From Candidatus Thiodiazotropha sp. (ex Codakia rugifera) (lineage in GTDB: Bacteria; Pseudomonadota; Gammaproteobacteria; Chromatiales; Chromatiaceae): a stretch of 64,000 nucleotides of DNA. This document shows positions 27,882-36,023 of the stretch, piece by piece. Location: assembly GCA_025656675.1 (NCBI GenBank), contig JAHXHN010000001.1, positions 186,001 to 250,000 of the forward strand. Direction: 5' to 3'. The notes below the pieces were generated by a model that saw nothing but the letters and a program-made list of their open reading frames with translations, was not told the origin of the DNA and searched no databases. The first letter of the stretch is position 1, and the number at the start of each line of letters is the position of its first letter. The translations under genes were made by a program, and so were the position numbers.

Positions 27882-28598
27882 ATGAACACCCGGTCTTTTT
27901 TTGCTCTCACCCTCCTCATACTTGGAATGAGCATCCTCAACATAACCCATGCCGATAATCCAAAACAGGCCGCTGCCGAATTGGAAGGCGCTCTCGAACT
28001 CACACCGAATATTGAAAATGGAAAACAGGTCTACCGCGCATGCGCTGTCTGTCACCAGCCAGAGGGCTGGGGCAGCGTCAGCGGCTACTATCCACAGATT
28101 GCAGGTCAAATAAGGACGGTCATCATTAAACAACTTGCTGACATACGCGCCCGCAACAGGGATAACCCCACCATGCTTCCCTTTGCCCAGCTGGATATAC
28201 TGACACCCCAGGAGATTGCCGATGTCAGTGCCTATATCGCGAAAATGCCCATGTCCCGAAGAAATGGGCATGGACCCGGTTCCGACTTAAAGCATGGAAA
28301 ACAGATATATGAAAAAGATTGCGCCGAGTGTCATGGAAACAAGGCTGAGGGAGTAGCCGAGGATCATATGCCATTGCTGCAGGGACAACACTACCTCTAT
28401 CTTGTACGTCAGTTCAAATGGATACGTGACGGTCGCAGGCGCAATGCCGACCAGAAGATGGTGAAACAGATCCAGCGCTTTAGCAATCGGGATATTACCG
28501 CGGTAATGGACTATATCTCTCGCCTAAAACCCCCTCAGGAAAAGCTTGCACCCCCTGGCTGGCGAAACCCGGATTTCCCTCATTTCCGTACTCACTAA
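27882..28598 (+). CDS. Di-haem cytochrome c, c4-like
   Basis: This 238-aa periplasmic protein has a signal peptide (residues 1-24, ending ITHA). Two CxxCH haem sites are present, CAVCH (54-58) and CAECH (147-151). Each sits in a small cytochrome c domain with downstream Met-containing segments (NPTMLPFAQ; RRNADQKMVKQ) as likely axial ligands. Two similar class I domains in tandem match the cytochrome c4 family, which passes electrons to terminal oxidases. ATG at 27882 has AAGAGATAAG upstream. It converges on the beta-CASP gene 6 bp away. The electron partner is unknown. Confidence 0.9.
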   Translation: MNTRSFFALTLLILGMSILNITHADNPKQAAAELEGALELTPNIENGKQVYRACAVCHQPEGWGSVSGYYPQIAGQIRTVIIKQLADIRARNRDNPTMLPFAQLDILTPQEIADVSAYIAKMPMSRRNGHGPGSDLKHGKQIYEKDCAECHGNKAEGVAEDHMPLLQGQHYLYLVRQFKWIRDGRRRNADQKMVKQIQRFSNRDITAVMDYISRLKPPQEKLAPPGWRNPDFPHFRTH

Positions 28599-28604
28599 GC
28601 AGAC

Positions 28605-29996
28605 TTACAGCTCGAGGACGTCACCTGGTTCTGGAACGGAAGCCTTGAAGTTGAGATCAGACGCCAGCTTATTACGAAATTCCTGTTTGGACTCAGGTTC
28701 ACCATGCACCACATGCACCTGTGGATGGCTCTTTGTGAAATATCCCAGCCAGCGTGTCAGATCATCCACATCGGCATGTGCTGAGAGACCACCGACGGTA
28801 TGGATATTCGCCTTCACCCGATACTCGTCACCATGGATCCTGACAATGGACTTTCCATCGACTAATGCACGCCCCAAGGTGCCATTGGCCTGATAACCCA
28901 CAATCATAATATGTGCCCCACTACGAGATATATTGTGCTTGAGATGGTGAATAATACGCCCCCCGGTACACATCCCACTCGCTGAAATGATGATTGCGCC
29001 ACTCTTGATTCGATTGATGCCCATCGACTCCTTGGGCGACTGGGTCAATTTTAAATTTCTCAGGTGAGGCATCTCATTGATCTGCTTACGCAACTTGGTG
29101 GCCTCCTCATCGTAGAGATGGGGATATTCCCAATAGACCTTACTGGCCCTGATTGCCATTGGGCTATCTAGAAATACCTGCCAACGGTCCAAATCCCATT
29201 GGTCATAATATTGTCCCAGATAGTAGAGAATCTCCTGACTGCGTCCGATTGCAAAGGCGGGAATCAACAGATTCCCCTTCTCGTGAGTCGCCTCTTGAAT
29301 GATATCTCCAATCTCATCGATAGTACTCTGTCGGTCTCGGTGTCGACGATTACCATAGGTACTTTCGACAATTATGTGGTCTGCTCTCTCTATCACTTCA
29401 GGATCATTTAAAATGGGCGTGTCATACTGACCCAAATCCCCGCTGAAAACGACCTTTCTCTGTTTACCATTCTCGTTAAGCCAGACTTCCACGCAGGCTG
29501 ATCCAAGGATATGCCCCGCATCCTGATAGCGAATGGATATACCCGGGAGAATCTCTCTCTTCTCCTTGTATCTCAAGCCAACAAGGTTATTCAATGCATC
29601 GCGTGCATCTTCTACGGTGTAGAGCGGTTCGATGAACGGCTTATTCTTCCGCTTGCGCCATTTGTTTTCATATTGGGCATCCTTTTCCTGTAGGAAGGCG
29701 GAATCCTGGAGCAGAATATCGCACAGATCGACCGTTGCGTTTTGTGCATAAATGGGTCCCTGATAACCTTGTTTGACCAACAGCGGAATACGACCGGAGT
29801 GATCAATGTGGCCGTGACTCAGCACAACCGCACTGATCTCATGGGGGGAAAAGGGGAAGGGACGACGGTTTTTCTCCATCTCCTCTCTGCGCCCCTGGAT
29901 CAGACCGCAATCGAGCAGCACAGTCTCTCCATTTGCGCGTAGGATATGACATGAACCGGTTATTCCACTGGTCGCACCATAGAATTCAATATGCAT
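28605..29996 (-). CDS. MBL-fold beta-CASP hydrolase (RNA-processing exonuclease-like)
   Basis: This 463-aa cytoplasmic protein has the metallo-beta-lactamase core HxHxDH at residues 61-66 (SHGHIDHSG), further metal ligands in GHILGSA and GDLG, and the beta-CASP and RMMBL parts (GTLGRALVDG; VGGLSAHADVDDL). This is the CPSF-73/YSH1-like family, thought to process RNA, although bacterial members of this type are little studied. ATG at 29996 follows AAGGA; an open frame to 30065 is not supported. No partner gene is evident. Confidence 0.88.
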   Translation of the reverse strand: MHIEFYGATSGITGSCHILRANGETVLLDCGLIQGRREEMEKNRRPFPFSPHEISAVVLSHGHIDHSGRIPLLVKQGYQGPIYAQNATVDLCDILLQDSAFLQEKDAQYENKWRKRKNKPFIEPLYTVEDARDALNNLVGLRYKEKREILPGISIRYQDAGHILGSACVEVWLNENGKQRKVVFSGDLGQYDTPILNDPEVIERADHIIVESTYGNRRHRDRQSTIDEIGDIIQEATHEKGNLLIPAFAIGRSQEILYYLGQYYDQWDLDRWQVFLDSPMAIRASKVYWEYPHLYDEEATKLRKQINEMPHLRNLKLTQSPKESMGINRIKSGAIIISASGMCTGGRIIHHLKHNISRSGAHIMIVGYQANGTLGRALVDGKSIVRIHGDEYRVKANIHTVGGLSAHADVDDLTRWLGYFTKSHPQVHVVHGEPESKQEFRNKLASDLNFKASVPEPGDVLEL

Positions 29997-30185
29997 ACGG
30001 ATTGTCCTTTTGAGGATCTTTTTAATCACTACCTGAAACCGTGGATTCAGGTTCCAGCCCACCACAGTCTCATTTCAAAGACTGTTGTTATTATGCCTGG
30101 TTTTATATTATTCAGCTTAACATGAAGGCGTCATTTATCACCCCACTAGTGATGAAACGCCACAATATTCAACATTCAACCCATA

Positions 30186-30212
30186 CTGACATCAACGACA
30201 AAAGGATATAAT
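30186..30212 (+). promoter_or_regulatory. Candidate sigma70-type promoter
   Basis: CTGACA (30186-30191), a 15-bp spacer and a perfect TATAAT (30207-30212) lie 35 bp before the membrane-protein start at 30248. The short spacer is the main weakness. The rest of the 251-bp gap holds only an imperfect hairpin near 30127-30162. Confidence 0.45.
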
Positions 30213-30247
30213 CTGCAATATTCAACGGTTTTTTCCGGGTATCCAGC

Positions 30248-30952
30248 ATGACAGCAGACACAGATCAAGTCGCGACCCCCTCCAACAAACACGGTTTTCG
30301 CGGCATTCATATCCTATGGATCGTTCTGGCCACCATTCTGGTGACAGCGGCGATTACCTACTGGGTAGTGCGTACCTACATCTATGCCAAAGATTTTACA
30401 CCGGTACAACTCAGTTCCACAGAACAACAGGTACTCAATGTCAAGTTGAGGGAACTGGGTTATCAACCAGGACCCACACCGGCTAGGGAAACAGGGCAGA
30501 AACCAAAGGAGAGTGACGAAAAATGGCTGAGATCAGAGCGTTACAATGAGGCAGGCGCCAAACGTGAGGTGAATTTCAGTGAACGAGAGCTCAACGCCAT
30601 GGTGGCAAACAATCATGACCTGGCAAAAAAACTAGCCGTTGACCTGGGAGATGACCTGGTAAGCGCCAGACTACTGGTCCCGGTCGATCAAGATTTTCCT
30701 CTCCTTGGTGGCAAAACGTTACGGGTTTCTGCAGGTGTTGAAATGGCCTTTCGTGATGCGAAACCGGTTGTGATTCTAAAGGGCGTCAGCATTATGGGGG
30801 TGCCGATTCCCAATGCCTGGTTAGGAGGACTCAAGAATATCGACCTGATCAATGAATTTGGCGATGAAAGAGGCTTCTGGTCAGGTTTTGCTGAAGGCGT
30901 GGAGAACATTCGAGTCGAAGAAGGTCAGCTAAAGATCAAACTTAAAAAATAG
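30248..30952 (+). CDS. Single-pass membrane protein with a periplasmic domain, unknown function
   Basis: This 234-aa protein has a 23-residue cytoplasmic tail, one TM segment (IHILWIVLATILVTAAITYWVV) and a mature domain on the far side. The extracytoplasmic part contains VNFSERELNAMVANN followed by beta-rich segments (LVPVDQDFPLLGGKTLRVSAGVEM). That pattern recalls the YpmS/AsmA-like lipid-associated folds, but no family is firmly recognised. It stands alone between a beta-CASP gene and a CHAD gene. Confidence 0.72.
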   Translation: MTADTDQVATPSNKHGFRGIHILWIVLATILVTAAITYWVVRTYIYAKDFTPVQLSSTEQQVLNVKLRELGYQPGPTPARETGQKPKESDEKWLRSERYNEAGAKREVNFSERELNAMVANNHDLAKKLAVDLGDDLVSARLLVPVDQDFPLLGGKTLRVSAGVEMAFRDAKPVVILKGVSIMGVPIPNAWLGGLKNIDLINEFGDERGFWSGFAEGVENIRVEEGQLKIKLKK

Positions 30953-31121
30953 TCATTTCTACTTTGCCTCTGTGTTGAGTCAGCAAAGTGCATTGAAGCT
31001 CCATCATTTTGATGAATGCTGTGGCAATTATCTTAGCTTTAAAGGCATATATTTCTACCAAAACGGTTTTTTTCTGCTAGAGTCAAATTTCAGGTATCGT
31101 ATCGGTTAACTAGCAGATCTA

Positions 31122-32048
31122 ATGACAAAAAAAACTAAAACGCCTGCTCCACTCAACCCTGAGCAAACTGTCAGTGAAGCCTTTGAAGCCATTCTCAGGC
31201 ACAATTTCAACTACCTCCTGACATGGGAGCAGTCGGCCCGCTCCTGGGATGATATCGAGGGGGTACATCAAACCCGTGTCTCATTCCGTCGTATGCGCTC
31301 GGCAGTATCCGCTTTCCGTACTGCCATCCCGCGTAAAGTCAGTAAATACTGGTCATCAGAGCTGCGTGCACTGGCCAGTCAACTGGGTATGGCCCGAGAC
31401 CTCGATGTATTCATTGATGAGGGGCTCGGAGCAGTACATGGAAAACTTCCATTGCGAGGAGAGGAGCATATCGCTGCCTTGGCCTGTCAGCACCGGGAAC
31501 TCGCCTACCAAAACGTCAACACAATGCTTGATAGCGACCAATTCAGTCATTTCAAGGCTGAATTTCCTAATTGGCTTGATGGCAAGGTGTGGGAGCAAGC
31601 AGACTTAAAATCAAAACACAGGAAAACCTTATCATCAAATATAGTCCCCTTTTCCCGCAAGCTGTTGGATAGCTTAGAGCGGCGTGTGCTTGAAGCCGGC
31701 ACCCATGTGAATAAGGAATCAGCTCAGGAAATGCACAAATTACGCATTGAATGTAAAAAACTGCGTTATGCTGCAGAGTTTTTTATACCTGTTCTCAAAG
31801 GCTTGGATGACTTTATCCAGCACATGAAAAGGCTTCAGGACTTACTGGGTATTCTGAATGACGTATCAGTCATGAAACATCTATTGGATATGATGCTGGA
31901 AAACGAGAACAACCATGAAGTCATCGAGTACGCCGGTGGCCTGGTTGGCTGGCGCACCCGCCAGTATTACGAAATGCTGGGTACATTTGATGATCGCTGG
32001 GAGGAGTTTATCAATGCCAAGCACCCCTGGTGGAGAAAACACACATAA
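31122..32048 (+). CDS. CHAD domain protein
   Basis: This 308-aa cytoplasmic protein consists of one CHAD (conserved histidine alpha-helical) domain, a helical bundle that binds inorganic polyphosphate. The two conserved basic/histidine helices are clear: GVHQTRVSFRRMRSAVSAF and EMHKLRIECKKLRYAAEFF. No attached CYTH/triphosphatase domain is present, and no ppk or ppx gene is nearby. The downstream gene on the opposite strand is a metallophosphatase. A polyphosphate-granule role is suggested by family only. Confidence 0.88.
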   Translation: MTKKTKTPAPLNPEQTVSEAFEAILRHNFNYLLTWEQSARSWDDIEGVHQTRVSFRRMRSAVSAFRTAIPRKVSKYWSSELRALASQLGMARDLDVFIDEGLGAVHGKLPLRGEEHIAALACQHRELAYQNVNTMLDSDQFSHFKAEFPNWLDGKVWEQADLKSKHRKTLSSNIVPFSRKLLDSLERRVLEAGTHVNKESAQEMHKLRIECKKLRYAAEFFIPVLKGLDDFIQHMKRLQDLLGILNDVSVMKHLLDMMLENENNHEVIEYAGGLVGWRTRQYYEMLGTFDDRWEEFINAKHPWWRKHT

Positions 32049-32056
32049 GCTCGAGT

Positions 32057-32074
32057 CTAGAGCCTGTTAACACA
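32057..32074 (+). repeat. Copy of the TTAGGGCCTGYTWACAYY-like motif after the CHAD gene
   Basis: CTAGAGCCTGTTAACACA begins 8 bp after the CHAD stop and matches the 15530 copy at 14 of 18 positions. The rest of that element is not conserved here. Confidence 0.45.
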
Positions 32075-32128
32075 AATCCAAACGGTCCTGTTGCACCATC
32101 GAGGCGGTGTTGATGCTGTACGTGCCTC

Positions 32129-33259
32129 CTATACCAGATATTCCGAGACCTTTTTACGTAGTCCTTTTGATTTATTTTTCGTATTGATAAACAGCACCTC
32201 CATTGTTCCATCAGACTTCGAAGAAAAGACTGTGGCGCCAAGCCCCTTATATCGCACTTTTGTATCATTGCCTATCATTCTGACATTTGGAAGCCACTTC
32301 TTGAATTCGTAGTCCACTTGTACCCCTGAACGTTGAGGTCTATGTCCATGAATAACAATCTGAATATCCAACTCCATAAATAGCGCATTGATTGATTGCC
32401 CATGCTTTTTATAGTAGCGAGCAGCATCCATAACATCATAGAGCAGATAATTGGCTCGTTTGCCCTCCCTGATATAGGCATATTGTCGCATCGCCTCCGA
32501 GCTTTTGAACGCTTTTCGGTAGTGATCTGCATTAAAGAAATTCAATGCCTTTCCAGTTACTTCCCGATAGTGCTGCAATGTCTGTAGAAATTCCAATGTC
32601 GGATAACCATGTATAAACAGCACCGTTCCCTCTAGATAAAACAGATCGAGTGATTCGATGAATCCTTGCAACTGTCGAACCTTGGTCTCATCCAAGCCCA
32701 TTTTTTTCCCTATAGCAATCTTTTGCCATATTTCTTGCTCATGATTGCCTACAATTAATTTAACCTGACAATCCTTCACTGAGGCTTCCCGTTGAAGGCT
32801 CTGCCAATATTCAACAACGTCAGGATCGGGTCGCTTCTTGTCTACCAGATCACCGGTATGAAAAAGGGTAAGGTTATTCAATCCATCAACCAGCTTATCT
32901 TGCTCGTCGAGAATACCTGCAAACCGTAATGTGCTCTTGACAGAGACCGTATCATTATCCGTATCTGAAAAAACAATACATTTAAAGCACTTCTCTATCG
33001 GCTCCAAACAGGATTCTGGTGCTTCTATTTCTATCTCAGGCTGCTGCACCTCTTCCTGGACCAGTATTTTTGCTTCTAGCCCTGTTAGCTTCGCTTCCTG
33101 TACTGAGTCTGAAACCAGATCAGACGCTTGCCTTGATGAACCCAGTTTATTGCAAACACGCCTGATCGACTGGAATGGTCGAATAATGTAGTCCCGTGAA
33201 AGACTGCCCAGCAAGTTAAAAGATCTTTTTTTATCCACCTTATTCATTCCAAACAACAT
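32129..33259 (-). CDS. Calcineurin-like metallophosphoesterase with variant first motif
   Basis: This 376-aa protein has a variable Lys/Glu-rich N-terminus (residues 1-90) and a phosphoesterase domain. Metal motifs are GDLVD (136-140), GNHE (171-174), a histidine in FIHGYP, and HGHRP near the end. The first motif is DTDND (99-103) where the family normally has DxH, so one metal ligand may be changed to Asp. It is the last gene of a three-gene minus-strand set with a GHKL-type ATPase (87-bp gap) and an FHA-like/PPP phosphatase. The substrate could be phosphoprotein, nucleotide or other phosphoester. Confidence 0.82.
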   Translation of the reverse strand: MLFGMNKVDKKRSFNLLGSLSRDYIIRPFQSIRRVCNKLGSSRQASDLVSDSVQEAKLTGLEAKILVQEEVQQPEIEIEAPESCLEPIEKCFKCIVFSDTDNDTVSVKSTLRFAGILDEQDKLVDGLNNLTLFHTGDLVDKKRPDPDVVEYWQSLQREASVKDCQVKLIVGNHEQEIWQKIAIGKKMGLDETKVRQLQGFIESLDLFYLEGTVLFIHGYPTLEFLQTLQHYREVTGKALNFFNADHYRKAFKSSEAMRQYAYIREGKRANYLLYDVMDAARYYKKHGQSINALFMELDIQIVIHGHRPQRSGVQVDYEFKKWLPNVRMIGNDTKVRYKGLGATVFSSKSDGTMEVLFINTKNKSKGLRKKVSEYLV

Positions 33260-33346
33260 TTTCTCTTCTTATAAAAAAAAGAACATGGGTTGGTAACAGA
33301 GCTGATCGGCGTCACGGTACATGACAGATAAAAAGGCTTCATCCAG

Positions 33347-34111
33347 TTAAAAAAAGTTTTTTAACTTGAGTTCAAAAACTGCACCCGTTGAAAAAAAGTA
33401 CAATTCGACATCCAGATCCAATTCAATCTTGATCTTTTTCAAAGCCATACCTTGTCCACCGGTATAAGCAATCCGATGATCGATATTCTTCTCATTTTTA
33501 TCGAACTTCTTGAAAACCCATTCAGTGATTCTATTCACGATATTATCGTCCATCTCCTCGCCAAGAAATGATTTCTTTGGTTTATCTACATTTTCTCCAA
33601 AACCATTATCAACAACCACTAAAATGGAATTTTTGTGGACTTGATCTAGATAGAGAATGATTTTAAAGCCTGGAAATCGACTGACGTATTTCCGTTGGAT
33701 GAATGCCGCGTGTGAAAAGCTATCTATGGCATTCTGGTATGCATCCTTAACTACAGCACTTATTATCTGTGAATCCCCGGCAGTAGCAGCAATTTTTTCG
33801 ATCAGCTCATTATAGACTTCAGGTAATACTACAAACTCAGAAAGCGTATCACTCTGCTCACTCTTGCTAAAGGTGTGCCATTCTGAAAACCGCCTATCGT
33901 TGAAAATAACCGAGAATTGACCCAATATGGACAGATCCTTCAGACGGGCGTTTTTTCTTGCCAGATAGAGTTTAAGAACATGGTTAAGCTCCGCAAGCGT
34001 AAGATCCTTTTTAATCCGGTCCTCATCAAGCAAGGAATCTTCCGATTGGTATATCACCGGTCCCTCTTTGAGTGACCTGCTAACCTTCAATTTTTCCTCA
34101 ACCCTACTCAT
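33347..34111 (-). CDS. GHKL-type ATPase-like protein without a kinase transmitter
   Basis: This 254-aa cytoplasmic protein shows the Bergerat-fold boxes: N-box in AYQNAIDSF (N127), G1 box VVVDNGFGE (D168, G170, G172), G2-like TGGQGMALKKI (218-221 GGQG) and a final strand GAVFELKL. There is no histidine phosphorylation helix, no signal and no membrane segment. It is thus not an ordinary sensor kinase; anti-sigma/RsbW-like or MORC/Hsp90-like ATPases share this minimal fold. Residues 1-100 are helical and unrecognised. It sits between two metallophosphatase genes (42-bp and 87-bp gaps), which suggests a phosphorylation switch. The GHKL call rests on motifs, with no family match. Confidence 0.65.
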   Translation of the reverse strand: MSRVEEKLKVSRSLKEGPVIYQSEDSLLDEDRIKKDLTLAELNHVLKLYLARKNARLKDLSILGQFSVIFNDRRFSEWHTFSKSEQSDTLSEFVVLPEVYNELIEKIAATAGDSQIISAVVKDAYQNAIDSFSHAAFIQRKYVSRFPGFKIILYLDQVHKNSILVVVDNGFGENVDKPKKSFLGEEMDDNIVNRITEWVFKKFDKNEKNIDHRIAYTGGQGMALKKIKIELDLDVELYFFSTGAVFELKLKNFF

Positions 34112-34153
34112 GGCACTTTCCTGTCATCGATATACATCTCACAACCATGAGGA

Positions 34154-35617
34154 TTAATCATCAAGCTGATCATCAAGTTCATTCAATACCGGCAGTAGCG
34201 GTTCACTTCGATAACGTAAAGGAATCATATGACCATCAACACTGGTAAACAGGCCAATCCATGGGATATTTCCACTGAACACCACATCATGGTGCTCTAT
34301 TCCTCCTACGTTATGCCATAGGGTGTCATGCCTTGTTAACGGGGTATGTCCGACAAAAAGTTCTGCATCCGACTTTAAACTGAGAGAGTTACGAAATCGT
34401 TTCACGTCGCCTTTGGTATAACCTGCCAGACGATTCGGCCGGTAAAGTCGGTTACAGGTCACCTCCTCCATCAAGCTTGGATAGCTGTGTATATTAATCA
34501 GCATATCCATTGTCACCTTACTCTTAGGCGGGGCAGCATGGCAGGCCACGTAGTCCTTTGACAGGGCTACATAAGGTAGCAGCTCATAAAAGCGTTCCAT
34601 CGCCTGCTTGTAAGCTTCGCCACGAGCACGTTTCACCTCCTTTGACCAGAGCAGTCCTTGTGGCACACCCTCTTTACCGATCTCCTCTGAAAAACTGTCA
34701 TGGTTACCCCGAACATAGAATACTTGCTGAGGAAACCACAGCTTAAGTCTGAAGATGAGATCCATGATCAGCAAGGAGCTTTCCATTTCAGCCAATTTAC
34801 CATCCATCTCCGAATGGACGGCATCGCCCAGGAATACCATCACCGCCTTGCCATCCCCCATCATCTCCAGGAATTCATTATGGCTCAGTATGGTCAGTAG
34901 ATTGTCCACCTGAGCATGAAGATCACCCAAAATGATAGGGATCATCTTCTTTGGCAGACTCACCACTCCACCTGGCATATCTTCACTATTTCTTGGTCGT
35001 AGTGGCTCTTTTTCCAGAATCTGATTGATTGCATTAAGATCCGCCAGTGCCTCATCAGGTGATAACAGTTTGACTGGACCACCAAAGATCTTTCGAACCT
35101 CCCGCAGATTCTCCATCCGACGCTTACTGATACGTCGGTAATCCCCCTCACCCAGCAGCGGTATCAATTGAATACCCGTATCATTCTCCAAACCTTTGAA
35201 TAAGAGTGCATCGCCATCATGAATAACCGAAAGCTGTTGCTTTGATATGGCCTTGGGATATTTAAAAATATTCCTCTGCAATTCATCCTCACGCCCAAGA
35301 ATCAGGTGATCACCCTTGACCAGCCGCAGAAAACCGCTGATTTCAGAAAAGTAATGGTCAGGATTGAATAGGATGAAACTCTCTTCTTCCTGTAATCCCT
35401 CGCCAGCTATAGATTTTTCACTATAGAGGTGCAGTCGGAATTTACCTTTCCCAAATGACAACTCAATAGGGTGGCCCTCGTAGGGTACCTTGATACTATT
35501 GCCCTGGAGCAGATAACTCTCCTGTAACCTCTGCTCGGTATATTGGGATGTTTGCGAAAAAGCTGATTTTAATTGGGCGAAGAATCCTTTTTTAGCGTTA
35601 CCTGAGCCATGCGTCAT
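34154..35617 (-). CDS. FHA-like domain fused to a PPP-type metallophosphatase
   Basis: This 487-aa protein starts at ATG 35617, which has GCGAGG 8 bases upstream; the frame stays open to 35749 but only with a TTG. Residues 95-155 resemble a phosphothreonine-binding FHA domain (LILGRED at 105-111, ISKQQLSVIHDG, LENDTGIQL). From residue 225 there is a phosphoprotein-phosphatase core: GDLHA (231-235), GDAVHSE (264-270), GNHD (304-307), ACHAAPP and FVGHTP. It would thus bind a phosphothreonine target and dephosphorylate Ser/Thr. It leads a three-gene operon with the GHKL-type ATPase and a second phosphatase, divergent from a tandem PilZ gene. Confidence 0.75.
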   Translation of the reverse strand: MTHGSGNAKKGFFAQLKSAFSQTSQYTEQRLQESYLLQGNSIKVPYEGHPIELSFGKGKFRLHLYSEKSIAGEGLQEEESFILFNPDHYFSEISGFLRLVKGDHLILGREDELQRNIFKYPKAISKQQLSVIHDGDALLFKGLENDTGIQLIPLLGEGDYRRISKRRMENLREVRKIFGGPVKLLSPDEALADLNAINQILEKEPLRPRNSEDMPGGVVSLPKKMIPIILGDLHAQVDNLLTILSHNEFLEMMGDGKAVMVFLGDAVHSEMDGKLAEMESSLLIMDLIFRLKLWFPQQVFYVRGNHDSFSEEIGKEGVPQGLLWSKEVKRARGEAYKQAMERFYELLPYVALSKDYVACHAAPPKSKVTMDMLINIHSYPSLMEEVTCNRLYRPNRLAGYTKGDVKRFRNSLSLKSDAELFVGHTPLTRHDTLWHNVGGIEHHDVVFSGNIPWIGLFTSVDGHMIPLRYRSEPLLPVLNELDDQLDD

Positions 35618-36023
35618 TGTGAGCCTCGCTTCAACCACTGCGAAACGCACAGCATACAACCTTTTATGGCCATTTGTCGCCAATGGTGCCCAGCACAAAT
35701 GTGATCTGACACTTGTTGCGGGCAAGTATGATTGTATCCACTTTTTCAAACTGAAATGTTCACTACATCTACTTGTGCCATACAGTTATTTCTGTCACAT
35801 CCTGGTAAAGGAACACTCACCTGAACAATACCCATAAATGAATTGTGGTAAATCATGCAAGGCCCTGACGTTGTACGTCACATTTTTCTGGCACCCAACC
35901 ATGTTTAGCGCAGTCAACAGGATTAAAGATTGCACTTAATATGGCGATATACCTAAAACAAATAATAAAACTGTCTTTGCCAACATCTCCTGATGCTAAA
36001 GAAAAAAAACCCAATCAGACACG
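35618..36023. other. Divergent control region between the phosphatase operon and the PilZ gene
   Basis: These 406 bp are AT-rich with no supported gene. They must hold promoters for both directions. The clearest structure is the palindrome at 35866-35880. No sigma54-type site was found: a TGGCAC at about 35890 lacks the matching TTGC. Confidence 0.5.
35866..35880. promoter_or_regulatory. Palindromic operator candidate
   Basis: TGACGTTGTACGTCA is a perfect 6-3-6 palindrome in the divergent region, 144 bp before the PilZ start and 249 bp before the phosphatase start. It is a plausible site for a dimeric regulator. Confidence 0.45.

Noticed and set aside
35617..35749. Longer form of the FHA-like phosphatase
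   Set aside because: The upstream start is a TTG without a ribosome site, while ATG 35617 has GCGAGG.
35885..35910. Sigma54-type promoter before the PilZ gene
   Set aside because: TGGCAC is present but the expected TTGC at the right spacing is not.
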